Assembly: GCA_963681505.1 (NCBI GenBank)
Contig: OY811977.1
Coordinates: forward strand, 5,201,223 to 5,265,222
Direction: 5' to 3'
Length of the DNA stretch: 64,000 nt
From: Eunapius fragilis
Lineage: Eukaryota > Porifera > Demospongiae > Spongillida > Spongillidae
Notes under the pieces: model-generated
Databases searched by the model: none
Told to the model about the DNA's origin: nothing
Seen by the model: only the letters and a program-made list of their open reading frames with translations
Translations under genes and position numbers: made by a program
Shown here: positions 48,974 to 60,121 of the stretch, one piece after another
How the letters are laid out: every line of letters begins with the position of its first letter
How positions within the stretch are numbered: position 1 is the stretch's first letter

Positions 48974-49861
48974 TTAGTGAGGGAAGAGATCCCACCGCTG
49001 GCGTCCAGATCCATCATCCACAGTCCACAGATCCACAATACCACCATCAGCTGAGCAGCTTAGGAATTTACGCCCGGAGAAGACTCCACCAGCGATCTCG
49101 ATGGTAACATAGTCACCATGGTTATTAACCACCCACCGCTGTCGACCAGAACCATCATCAGTTGAAAACAGATCAACTTTGGCACCGTCACTAGTGCAGC
49201 TGAGGTACCATCGTCCATTGTGAACAATAATGTGATAATTGCCAAAACCAGTAGGCTCCAAATACCACTTCTGTCGTCCTGAGTTATCATCCGTGGTAAA
49301 CAGGTCCACCTTGGCTAGATCAGCGGTACAGCTGAGAAGAACGCGGCCGCCAGAGGTTCCGCCCTTTACTCTGACTTGCATGTGTTTCGTGCACATCGGT
49401 AATACCGGATTGAGAAACCAATGCTTGTTATGTTGTACTGAATGGTCGAGTATTTCCCATCGCTGGCGGCCAGATGCGTCGTCCTGTGTGAATAGGTCAA
49501 CGAGACAACCATTAGCGGTACAACTGAGGTAAACGCGGCCATTTTTCACTCCACCCGCCACCCTGATAGTACAGTAATCACCAAAATTGTCAACAATCCA
49601 TCGCTGTCGACCAGAACCGTCGTCAACCGTGTACAAGTCCACTTTGCTGCCGTCCTCGGTGCAGCTAAGGAACCTCCGACCGGTATGGACGCCCCCGCTG
49701 ATAATGATGCGATAACTGCCCTGACCAGTATGCTCCAGGTGCCATTTTTGCCGCCCCGAGTTGTCGTCCGTGTTAAACAGGTCCACCTTGCCTCCGTCAG
49801 CGGTGCAGCTGAGGAAAACACGGCCACATTCTGTGCCTCCCTTGACCTTGATAAGCACCAT
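48974..49861 (-). CDS. Double beta-trefoil lectin-type protein, copy B
   Basis: Same 295-residue, six-repeat architecture as copy A, with all six SGRQ(K/R)W motifs intact. Differences from A by eye: Val for Ile at residue 15, Thr for Arg at 158, Val for Ile at 174. The start is the shared ATG at 49861; the in-frame stretch before it varies between copies and is taken as untranslated. The 3' flank is cut 280 bp after the stop by the Mutator-like element, so its polyadenylation may differ from A and C. Confidence 0.85.
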   Translation of the reverse strand: MVLIKVKGGTECGRVFLSCTADGGKVDLFNTDDNSGRQKWHLEHTGQGSYRIIISGGVHTGRRFLSCTEDGSKVDLYTVDDGSGRQRWIVDNFGDYCTIRVAGGVKNGRVYLSCTANGCLVDLFTQDDASGRQRWEILDHSVQHNKHWFLNPVLPMCTKHMQVRVKGGTSGGRVLLSCTADLAKVDLFTTDDNSGRQKWYLEPTGFGNYHIIVHNGRWYLSCTSDGAKVDLFSTDDGSGRQRWVVNNHGDYVTIEIAGGVFSGRKFLSCSADGGIVDLWTVDDGSGRQRWDLFPH

Positions 49862-50359
49862 TGCTATGCTATCAATGGAAATCTCAGTTATTGACTGGCT
49901 GTGATATCTCTCGGGGTAAAATATATAGGACAATGGTGACCACAAATAACATCAACACAAATTGTCCAATGGGGAGAGTCCACAGCTGATCCTTGTGGTT
50001 CGACCCTTCCAGGAATACGCGCCTCATTGGGCATGGTATGTGGTACAATTAATTAATGCCTCCCCCGGAAGTGCTGGTTTACACATCAAGGCTCATTCAA
50101 TGTACGACAATAAGACCAACGCCCCGAAATATTGAAACGATGACTTCATGCGTCATGACCTAATCAAGCACTGTGTATTTTCGAGCTGTACGTGTTGCAC
50201 CGACATGTAACAGCCATTTCCGTATAGAACAGTTGCGGCGCGAACGTTTATCGTCGAATGTGCTAGTCGTGGGCGTCAATTTCGGCGGCCATTTTGGTGG
50301 GCATAATGTACCTGTCAAAATTCTTTTCGAACCGATTTGTTCAGCCGATTGTATACACA

Positions 50360-50580
50360 ACTCTTAGGGGCGGATCCAGGAATTTTGAAAGGGGGGGGGT
50401 GCCAATAATGAAAATTTATAATTAAGTGAGAAATGGGCGTGGTTCACCGAAAGGGGTTGGGTGTGCGTGGGAGGGGGATATGCGCGGACGCTTTTGGTAG
50501 CTGTACGCTATATTGCGCGACTATGAATATATAATTAGACGAACGAAAGGGAGGGGGGGGGGTGGGGCCATACTCACCTG
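50360..50580. repeat. hAT-like terminus and G-rich repeat, cassette B 5' flank
   Basis: ggggcggatccaggaatttt followed by a poly-G tract and the phrase tgggcgtggttcaccgaaag. Also at 34200-34277 and 55250-55436. The (CA)GGGGCGGATCCAGG end is reminiscent of hAT superfamily termini, but no pair of ends with an 8-bp duplication was resolved. Confidence 0.4.
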
Positions 50581-51041
50581 TACATTTTGCCCACCAAAAT
50601 GGCCGCCGAAATTGACGCCCACGACTAACACGTTCGTCGTTATTATAATTATGGCCTTATGAGGCCATCCCGACGATGAGCATTCGCGCCGCAACTGGTC
50701 TATAGACATCCGATTTATCTATCCATCATATAAATTTTGTGACTCTGTAGCGCCCGCTAGCTATAGCGCTATAGCAATTAAGCCGAGTACCTCAATCGGA
50801 TATCCTTCACAAAGAACGGAACAGTGGACCACTGGCACTGCCAATTTTCCTAGGAAAAAGCTAAACGTGAATAGGTAGTGGAGGGTTAAGACGACCTAGA
50901 TGGCGTATAGACTAAGTGCGGCCGGTGTAGTAGGCTAGGATAGCTTGTCCCCCCCAACTGAAAAATTGTCCGGCGGACAACGGGTACTCTAGCATACGTT
51001 GTCCCCCCAGGACAATTAACCTGTCCGCTTTAGGATTTGCT

Positions 51042-51043
<2 letters not shown>

Positions 51044-51079
<36 letters not shown>
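51044..51079. repeat. Poly-C tract, 36 C
   Basis: Pure C run directly followed by acacac. Similar tracts of about 17-30 C lie near 4647, 28350, 31808, 34660, 55380, 60866 and 61127. Confidence 0.95.
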
Positions 51080-51230
51080 ACACACTACAACCACCATAGT
51101 GCGTGCGTAGTTAAATACCCAGAACGTTCGATCGGGAACTTGTGTATAGTACTGTAAGTACGCGTGTGTCGTGAGACTCAGAGGATTAATGTAACACGCG
51201 CATTCAGATACTAAGCCTACAACTACGAAA

Positions 51231-51332
51231 CAGTGCTCTCACTGCAAAGTGCTGTTTCACAAGAAGTGTGAACGGACCACAAGAAATGAACAGAGCTCCT
51301 CGTGGCAGTGCAGGCTGTGCGCAAAGAAATGA
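51231..51332 (+). pseudogene. PHD-finger remnant, second copy
   Basis: Reads QCSHCKVLFHKKCERTTRNE then WQCRLCAKK and stop, nearly the same as 19320-19452. The adjacent blocks (51150-51225 and 51380-51475) match 19570-19650 and 19020-19110 in inverted orientation, so the source element has been rearranged. The Ulp1 part is missing. Confidence 0.5.
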
Positions 51333-51898
51333 ACAGTGTGACTGCATGCATGTGTTGCCATGATTCTTTTTGTGTATGACTATGGCACTTCTGGGTCTGT
51401 GTGCCTTTCCGCCATTTCGATTACTCTATTAATGGCACTCTTGTTTGTCCATTTTATTGCCATTTTTCGATCTTTCGTTTAATGACATAATCACAATTTG
51501 CCAGACATTCGTCTCAATTTCGATGGCGGCTTGGATTGGAAAGTCGAGAATTTGAACGATTGCGTAAAATGGGTTCAATTATTGGTTTTGTCAAATACAA
51601 ATATTTTTTTAATCGAACATTTGAAATTTTGGTATGGAATCGAAGTGTGTCCGGAATGGAATCGGGCTTTCTAGTAACTACGAAGCCACACCTATATCCC
51701 GGTTGCCGTTCTATAGCCTAGCTGCATATTTACTGTGGGTTCTAGCACCGCGAGACTATACGGGTGAGAAACTATACAGCCTGAATTATTCTTCCTTTAG
51801 CATGTCGGCGGCCCCACATTTCGTATGGGCGAGCTTGGCCAATGAACTTGAACTTCCTCCGGCCTCATAAACAACTTATAGCACAGACGCGCGCGCGT

Positions 51899-51899
51899 G

Positions 51900-51941
<42 letters not shown>

Positions 51942-51944
51942 CAT

Positions 51945-52000
<56 letters not shown>
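51899..52000. repeat. (CA)n microsatellite
   Basis: About 100 bp of CA repeats with a few CG/TG interruptions. Confidence 0.95.
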
Positions 52001-52003
<3 letters not shown>

Positions 52004-52579
52004 CACGCAGACGCACGCACGTACACACTCCAACTGCGCGTGGATCTTTAAGTGTCGTGAAATTACAATTAACAAGATTCCGATCGGCCCGCAGCTTCTA
52101 TTTAGCAAACGCGCGTATTAGGATAGAGCCAGCGAATACCTATACAACGTAATAACTCTTCATGAATACAGATTTCAGTTGTTAGGTAAAGCTTGATTTA
52201 TTACCGTTAGTGCACGACACACAGTAAACAGGTACATCCCTTCTGCTTATGTAATGATAGCGATACCATTTTTTGAGATGTCGACATCGTGAAATTAACG
52301 GTTAGCAGACAGTATATGTTTTATATCTATAGTGACGTACACAGGTATCATGCACCACTATTATAATAAACATAACAAAAGAGGGTGCATAGTAAATGAA
52401 AGCAGACGACTCGCAAGATATTGCTTTGAATGTGCAGAGCGTGGCATTTAAATTTCGTGGAAGCGCATGAAAGAAAGAAGGGGCTGCGTGACAAGAACGG
52501 CGATCCAGAAAGTAAGAGGTCTTACAGAAAGGCCCGGTGCCTTCAATCTTTTGTAAGTTACTAGTAACTAGCTAGGGGT

Positions 52580-52748
52580 CTTGGTGGATGAATCGATTAT
52601 CAAAACACTTGATACACTATTGCAATGCATGTATTATACAAATACATGGTTGGCCAATATACTGGCCAAGCAAGATAATTTTGTATTAGCTTCAGTTGTA
52701 TTTTATGCAGACAAGCCACATGATGTTTGTGAGAGTAATTTCAGATTG
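52580..52748 (+). CDS. Possible single exon, product unknown
   Basis: Open reading VDESIIKTLDTLLQCMYYTN then TWLANILAKQDNFVLASVVF, ending at a good donor (attg then gtgagt). An upstream acceptor may be at ctagctag. Codon use looks gene-like, but no family or partner exon was found. Confidence 0.25.
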
Positions 52749-52894
52749 GTGAGTACTATACCTTATACACATATATTACCAATGGGTTGTTTCTCAGTGG
52801 TAAGGGCTACAAAACAATAGGCATTCCTATCAAGGAATAGCACTGGCATCAAACCAGTGCCAAAAGGTAACAAGCTGGGATAGACCTGAGTCAT

Positions 52895-53030
52895 GATAGA
52901 GAGGGAGGAGAGAGAGAGAGAGGGAGGGAGAGTGAGAATGAGATGGAGAGAGGGAGGGAGAGAGGGAGAAAGAGAGAAAGGGAGAGAGAGGGAGAGAGAG
53001 AGGGAGAGTGAGAGAGGGGGGTGAGAAGGG
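52895..53030. repeat. (GA)n-rich purine tract
   Basis: gagagagagggagggaga-type simple sequence, strand-asymmetric purine run. Confidence 0.9.
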
Positions 53031-53784
53031 AGTGACATAGGAACCATTTTTGTCATTGCAAACCCATCCATTAGACCACCACAACCCTAACCAGTGGCCA
53101 TGCAGGGATTTAACCCATTTTTCATTTGTATGCGTTATGGTACCCAGCTCTCCATAGACACCCAGTAGAATGCATATTTTATACATGCTATGGGAAATCA
53201 AATTTTTGTCCAAACAGTGTGGACAATGACCACTTTTTGAAGGCTTATACGATACTAGGTTATAGAACGTTAACGTGGTTGATCAGATACACTAAGTACC
53301 TTTGACGCAAACACGTGCACGGGGTTACGAATCAGTTGTTAAGATTAATTTGCACATAACATACATGTAGAATAATATTATGCCACAAGCTATCTCATTT
53401 TCGGTTTTGAAGCAGCATTAAATATATGATGCAAAATGTGGAAAGTTAGGTTGGGTTTGCATCCCTTTGGTGGTAGAGCTGGGAACCTGAAGCTCAGCAT
53501 AGACTCTCTAGACTTGCAGGTAGACTAGCCAATTGACTAGGACAGCCTAAGTCTATCATAACAAACCAGATCTATGGTAGATTGAACTTGCATGACCCTG
53601 ATCAGAGCTAACTCCAGGGCCATTGTATGACCTTGTTGTGTGTATTACATGAATGTATTTCATGTTTTATTAATAATAATAAAAATAAGATGAACTACGA
53701 GTTAATGTAAATCTCTTTTGCCATTTAATATGAAAGAAGAATAAATGTGGCTATCACAATATACTTTCTAAGGCAGTAGGTCGC

Positions 53785-53975
53785 ATACAAGGCTTGAAGC
53801 CTGTTGTGCCTGAGCTCCGGTTAACTGATCGAGAGAATTAAACAGTCGCCTAAACCGGTTCTATTTAGCTAAACAACCGCTTCAATCGGTTGTTAAAATT
53901 TTAAGCAATCAATTCTTTTATTTATTTTTTAATTTAATGACCTCTTACAGGCGGTCAGGTTTCAAGCTTTAGTCG
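53785..53975. repeat. Short AACCGGTT-family MITE
   Basis: About 190 bp with ends caaggcttgaagcctgttgt and caggtttcaagcttta. The interior has taaaccggttctatttagc and aatcggttg words. Otherwise 53031-54160 holds no recognisable gene. Confidence 0.6.
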
Positions 53976-55377
53976 CATTTGGGTGTGCATGTGCATTGTC
54001 ATGTGTGACATGCTTTGTACATGGTACTGTGTAGTAACGTTGCTGATATTAAGGGTTGAAAGTTGGATAATTATGCATGCACACTCACCCCCAAACGAGG
54101 ATCACTGACAGGCATAGATTACAAGATTTCATGTAATTATTATATTAAACTTTATACATGCAGGTAGCATAAACGTCAACTTGCGCGATGATGACAGATT
54201 TATATTAGAATCTGCAATTCTGTTGAGGTGTGTAGCAAATATTACATTAGTCCCCAGACTATCTCCATTGAGGAGCAAAGGATTGATAAAGGTTAAAAGC
54301 GAAGCCATATAATACAAAGGATAAATGTACTCTAAGTAAACTGATCTCACGCTATAATCAGATAAACCATGCACCACAATACATGACCAAATTGACGTAA
54401 GCGTTATACACACATTTCAAACAGCGCATATAACTATAAAACGGAGAGACGCAGTATCTCTACCGCTGTAACTAAACTATTCCTTCCATTTTAGCGATAT
54501 ACCATGCATGCTCATAATTTTATCGATCCAACATTTATCGATACCTTTGGGTGGTCGTTTTGTTGTTCCTTTCGGTACCGCGCTTGACATACGCACGTTT
54601 GGCAGATCTGGCAGCCTATTTCCACTTTTAAATGCTCGAGTTGGAATCAGAATTGTCCTTGAGATTACATGGTAAAACCATCGAATTTGATAACGCTGGT
54701 TATATTATACTGGTGCGTCATGAACATTGTGATAGCTGATGTAATGTGCTATTTGTAGATGAACACCAAATAAGGTACAACTAGCTTCAGCTAATTGCCC
54801 GATCGGTTAGGCGTCTAACAGATACCTGAAGATAACATGCGGACACATCCTGAAGCGATTGGTACACATGGCTTGCTTTACAAACGTCCCTGTCGTGAGT
54901 TATGCTATCCCGAAGGAAGAAGAAGAAGAAGACGACGACGACGACGACGGAGAAATTTTAGGTGGGACTGGGTACGGACGATGGGGACGAGTATTTTTGT
55001 TCTCTAAAAGTACACCGTCTTATGACACATATATAACGCAGAACTGTTCTCCTTTTTGATATTGCTCGATTGCCACTAAAAGCGAAGTGACCCGACTCTT
55101 GGCTGTCACGTCCCGCTAGACGCGAGTGACGTTTTTTTAATGACTTCATGATACTGCAGGATTCCTATATGGAACCTACTCGCGTACTAGGTTCCGATTC
55201 ATAGTCGCGCAATATTTAAATCGCATTTGAACGTACAGCTCCCAAAAGCGTCCGCGCTTCGCGCGGGAGGGTTCATATTCCCACACCCAACCCCTTTCGG
55301 TGAACCACGCCTATTTCTCACTTAATTATAAATTTTCATTATTGGTACCCCCCTAATTATAAATTTTCATTATTGGT

Positions 55378-55408
<31 letters not shown>

Positions 55409-55444
55409 TTTCAAAATTCCTTGATCCGCCCCTGAAGAGTTGTG

Positions 55445-55548
55445 TACAATCGGCTGAACAAATCGGTTCGAAAAGAATTGTGACAAGTAATTTCCTACCG
55501 ATAGCTAACTTTTTTGAACCGATTTGTTCAGCCGATTGTACACAACTC
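55445..55548. repeat. Imperfect hairpin
   Basis: acaatcggctgaacaaatcg and its reverse complement flank a loop of about 45 nt. The counterpart in cassette A lies at about 34284-34398. Cassette B keeps only one half near 50325. Confidence 0.75.
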
Positions 55549-56032
55549 GTGAGACCATAATGCATTCCATTTTGGCCCATACTTACCTGTACATTTTGCC
55601 CACCAAAATGGCCGCCGAAATTGACGCCCACGACTAACACATTTGACGATAAACGTTCGCGCCGCAACTGTTCTATACTGAAATGGCTGTTACATGTCGG
55701 TGCAACACGTACAGCTCGAAAATACACAGTGCTTGGTTAGGTCATGATGCATGAAGTCATCGTTTCAATATTTCGGGGCGTGTCCTACATTGAATCAATG
55801 AGCCGTGATGTGTAAACCAGCACTTCCGGGGGAAGCATTAATTGTACCATAGCGAGACGTACCATGCCCAATGAGGCGCATTCCCCGGAAGGGTCGAACC
55901 ACAAGGATCAGCTGTGGACTCTCCCCATTGGACAATTTGTGTTGATGTTACTTGTGGTCACCATGGCATTGTCCTATATATTTTAGATATCACAGCCAGT
56001 CAATAACTGAGATTTCCATTGATAGCATAACA

Positions 56033-56920
56033 ATGGTGCTTATCAAGGTCAAGGGAGGCACAGAATGTGGCCGTGTTTTGCTCAGCTGCACCGCTGACGG
56101 AGGCACGGTGGACTTGTTTAACACGGACGACAACTCGGGGCGGCAAAAATGGCACCTGGAGCATACTGGTCAGGGCAGTTATCGCATCATTATCAGCGGG
56201 GGCGTCCATACCGGTCGGAGGTTCCTTAGCTGCACTGAGGACGGCAGCAAAGTGGACTTGTACACGGTTGACGACGGTTCTGGTCGACAGCGATGGATTG
56301 TTGACAATTTTGGTGATTACTGTACTATCAGGGTGGCGGGTGGAGTGCAAAATGGCCGCGTTTACCTCAGTTGTACCGCTAATGGTTGTCTCGTTGACCT
56401 GTTCACACAGGACGACGCATCTGGCCGCCAGCGATGGGAAATACTCGACCATTCAGTACACCATAACAAGCATTGGTTTCTCAATCCGGTACTACCGATG
56501 TGCAGGAAACACATGCAAGTCAGAGTGAAGGGCGGAACCTCTGAAGGCCGCGTTCTTCTCAGCTGTACCGCTGATCTAGCCAAGGTGGACCTGTTTACCA
56601 CGGATGATAACTCGGGACGACAGAAGTGGTATTTGGAGCCTACTGGTTTTGGCAATTATCACATTATTGTTCACAATGGGCGACGGTACCTCAGCTGCAC
56701 TAGTGACGGTGCCAAAGTTGATCTGTTTTCAACTGATGATGGTTCTGGTCGACAGCGGTGGGTGGTTAATAACCATGGTGACTATGTTACCATCGAGATC
56801 GCTGGTGGAGTCTTCTCCGGGCGTAAATTCCTAAGCTGCTCAGCTGATGGTGGTATTGTGGATCTGTGGACTGTGGATGATGGATCTGGACGCCAGCGGT
56901 GGGATCTCTTCCCTCACTAA
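56033..56920 (+). CDS. Double beta-trefoil lectin-type protein, copy C
   Basis: Same 295-residue, two-trefoil protein. All six QxW motifs are present and no frame break is seen. By eye it differs from B at about seven residues, including Leu for Phe at residue 16, Thr for Lys at 25, Glu for Gly at 171 and Arg for Trp at 218 (repeat 5). Most are charge or surface-type changes outside the LSC and SGRQxW core. It is the most diverged copy, consistent with A and B being the younger pair or being homogenised by conversion. Confidence 0.85.
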   Translation: MVLIKVKGGTECGRVLLSCTADGGTVDLFNTDDNSGRQKWHLEHTGQGSYRIIISGGVHTGRRFLSCTEDGSKVDLYTVDDGSGRQRWIVDNFGDYCTIRVAGGVQNGRVYLSCTANGCLVDLFTQDDASGRQRWEILDHSVHHNKHWFLNPVLPMCRKHMQVRVKGGTSEGRVLLSCTADLAKVDLFTTDDNSGRQKWYLEPTGFGNYHIIVHNGRRYLSCTSDGAKVDLFSTDDGSGRQRWVVNNHGDYVTIEIAGGVFSGRKFLSCSADGGIVDLWTVDDGSGRQRWDLFPH

Positions 56921-57829
56921 AGCCAATGGGGTAGCTACTAGCTAGTTAAACGTTGAGTTTGTATCTAGATTTTAGAGAGCTGCATCTATATAACAGCCTT
57001 TGTGTTCTGAAATTTGATTCATAGAATGCAAACGAGAAGTGCTATACGATCGCGACGTGTCATAAACTACTTGACCTTGAGATGCATATTATTGGAATGG
57101 GGGGTGGAAGTTGAAGGGTTGCTGCGGTGTTCTTTTTTTTTTGCTTATATGTTATGTACAAAATAATCTCTATAGTTCGTGAATAGCAAACGTATTCGTT
57201 TCGTGATCATTTGTACCACATGTGATGTTTTTGTATAGGCCTTTAGAGAGCACTTATTTCAACAATACCAAATGAAGTAACACTAGGTAATTCGTAAACA
57301 AAAAAGCTATGATAGCAGTGACCATATAATAATATGGGTGCATTCTCATGTTTATGTTTTGTTGTGCCGTAACCTTTTTAGTCTTGTCCCCAGACCCAAT
57401 ATACGTAGCTGTCGACGCGATAATGTACACATCAAGCTACAGCCGGTCTTCTCTTTATAAAATTAAACCGACGCTCGAGAGTCGGCGTATAGGCCATACC
57501 TTTCATGTGCATCCTGTGAGTTCCTGTGGAGACTGAATGGTGTCATGCACGGGCGTCCCCTAACGGTATACCCCCACGTCCTCTGTTTCAAAATTGGTAC
57601 CTAGGTCTACCACAAGTGCCCAGGTCTACCACAAGTGCCCAGGCAACCTATTCCTATTATCCATATTGTTTTTTTTTTTTTTCCTTTTGGATAAGGATTG
57701 CCTGGATGTCATAAATTTTCTATTAATGCATGTACTCAATTGATAAATTCAGGTCCAAGTTAGGTTCAGTGTCTCCCCTGAATTCGTTTTTTTTTTGGTC
57801 AGGGTAGCCACCACACCAGCCCACAGTTC

Positions 57830-58090
57830 CATGGATTGGCAAGGTAGAAACACAATCCCACAGTCCCATGGCTTGGCACTATTCTCATGGCATGGCACAC
57901 AATCCCACAGTCCCATGGCTTGGCACTACTCTCATGGCTTGGCACACCATCCCACAGTCCCATGGCTTGGCACTACTCTCATGGCATGGCACACAATCCC
58001 ACAGTCCCATGGCTTGGCACTACTCTCATGGCTTGGCACACCATCCCACAGTCCCATGGCTTGGCACACCATCCCGCAGTTGCATGGCTT
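57830..58090. repeat. VNTR of about 47 bp in the 3' flank of copy C
   Basis: About four units with cccatggcttggcactactc and tggcacacaatcccacagt. Cassettes A and B have about one equivalent unit, so the expansion is specific to C. Confidence 0.8.
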
Positions 58091-58188
58091 GCATGGCAAC
58101 TAGGATGCCACATCAGCCCACAGTTCCAAGTGCTTGTACTGATGTCTGTACGAGTGACTTCGATATACTGGCATACCTATAAATAGAA

Positions 58189-58547
58189 TCAGTGCCATGC
58201 GCGCACACATTTCTTTTTCGGCTTAGCTTTTCTGGCCTCAATGACAGGCCTGGGACACACACTCAGGTAGTATTCTTGCATAATGCACTTTAGCTTCTGT
58301 ACTTTGTTAGCCATACTGCTGTATGTCCTGTACAACTGATTAAAATTGTTGCATACAACTTCTGTGCCCTGTTCCCCCATCAGTTGATCATGGCTGGAGC
58401 TGGCTGCACTAAACTTGGCAGCAAATTCATATTATTATCACAGCATGGACACTGAGTGCTGGCCGCTATGTAGTCAGCGATGCAATTTGTACATACAACT
58501 GCATTGCGGTGCAACACAAGTGGCATCTGTTCACACATTTGGCACAT
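58189..58547 (-). pseudogene. RING-like zinc-finger fragment, cassette C
   Basis: The same CQMC...CTNC...CPCC segment as in cassette A. A 1-nt deletion near 58398 breaks the frame before GEQGTEVV, but the tail is open here: LYRTYSSMANKVQKLKCIMQ then CPRPVIEARKAKPKKKC, a helical then basic C-terminus. A and C thus carry different frame breaks, so they decayed independently after duplication, if the ancestor was functional. Confidence 0.45.
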
Positions 58548-60121
58548 AAGTAATTCTATTACTGAAAGTACTTGTGTATTGGCTAACTGTGGCTCCCTTC
58601 ACAACCTTTGGTGGTGCAATAGTGTTGATGTGATCAAGCAAGGCATTTGGTGTGATACGTACCTTGTTGTCACTCTAGTTTCTGTCCGGAGCCAGCTTCT
58701 GGTGTATGGTTTCCTGTGTCATAACGCAAGTAATAATTATGAGTGTAAGTACATGTATACAAATTTGGTCAATGATTGTCACATTATGTCATATCCAAAA
58801 ATGCCCCATACATTCGAGGACATTCATAAAAAAATTCCAAATTGAACATTTTAACATATAGCGGAATTTTTTTGCTTTCCACTATAAAAATTTGAGTTTC
58901 AGATTTTAATGAATTATGAAGTTAAATCAAGATATGTTCTTTAATAACTAAAAAGTTGACGTAATTTATTGGGGGTCGATTAACTAACTATTAAACGAAT
59001 TAACATTGTTTATGCGCAATTATAACACTGCACTCTCGCGCGCGCGATCGGAACCTACGCGAGTAGGTTCCATATAGGAATCCTGCCGTATCATGAATGT
59101 CATTAAAAAACGTCACTCGCGCGTGCGGGACAGCCAAGAGTCGGGTTACTTCGCTTTTAGTGGCAATCGAGCAATATCAAAAAGGAGAACAGTTCTGCGT
59201 TATATATGTGTCATAAGACGGTGTAGTTTTAGAGAACAAAAATACTCGTCCCCATCGTCCGTACCCAGTTCCACCTAAAATTTCTCCTCCGTCGTCGTCT
59301 TATTCTTCTTCTTCTTCCTTCGGGATAGCATAACTCACGACAGGAACGTTTGTAAAGCACGCCATGTGTACCAAACGCTTCAGGATGTGTCCGCATGTTA
59401 TCTTCAGGTATCTGTTAGACGCCTAACCGATCGGGCAATTAGCTGAAGCTAGTTGTACCTTATTTGGTGTTCATCTACAAATAGCACATTACATCAGCTA
59501 TCACAATGTTCATGACGCACCAGTATAATATAACCAGCGTTATCAAATTCGATGGTTTTACCATGCAATCTCGAGGACAATTCTGATTCCAACTCGAGCA
59601 TTTAAAAGTGGAAATCAGCTGCCAGATCTGCCAAACGTGCGTATGTCAAGCGCGGTACCGTAAGGACCAACAAAACGACCACCCAAAGGTATCGATAAAT
59701 GTTGGATCGATAAATTATGAGCATGCATGGTATATCGCTAAAATGGAAGGAATAGTTTAGTTACAGCGGTAGAGATACTGCGTCTCTCCGTTTTATAATA
59801 ATATGCGCTGTTTGAAATGTGTGTATAACGCCAAAGTTGCTTACGTCAATTTGGTCATGTATTGTGGTGCATGGTTTATCTGATTATAGCGTGAGATCAG
59901 TTTACTTATAGAGTACATTTATCCTTTGTATTATATGGCTTCGCTTTTAACCTTCATCAATCCTTTGCGGATAGTCTGAGGACTAGTGTAATATTTGGTA
60001 CACACCTCAACAGAATTGCAGATTCTAATTTAAACCTGTCATCATCGCGCAAGTTGACGTTTATGCTACCTGATTCTATGCGTTTCAAGAACTATAAATA
60101 CAATACCAAATCCACCAGGAA

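Larger units (their letters stand above)
46304..50360 (-). repeat. Lectin cassette B (inverted)
   Basis: Reverse-complement counterpart of cassette A from its 3' flank (46304) through the gene to the 5' flank with cacttccgggggaggcatta-type sequence near 50070. It lacks the RING-like fragment and is interrupted at 47073-48685. Confidence 0.75.
55200..58800 (+). repeat. Lectin cassette C
   Basis: The least interrupted cassette: 5' flank with hAT-like end and poly-C (55380-55408), hairpin, gene, 3' flank, a small VNTR and the RING-like fragment. It preserves the empty sites of the insertions found in A and B. Confidence 0.75.
54161..60072. repeat. Inverted repeat pair (about 1.03-kb arms) enclosing lectin cassette C
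   Basis: 54161-55198 and 59046-60072 are reverse complements with small indels (outer caggtagcataaacgtcaac, inner ggttccgatc-type). The spacer of about 3.8 kb holds the whole of cassette C. Each arm contains the phrase cctgtcgtgagttatgct followed by GAA/GAC triplets, which is also similar to 41170-41220 in the TATA-flanked element. Confidence 0.75.

Noticed and set aside
54859..55059. Small acidic ORF with Glu/Asp runs
   Set aside because: Arises from GAA/GAC triplet runs within an inverted-repeat arm; the mirrored copy at 59.3 kb has a different run length, and the 41.2 kb relative reads Arg runs.
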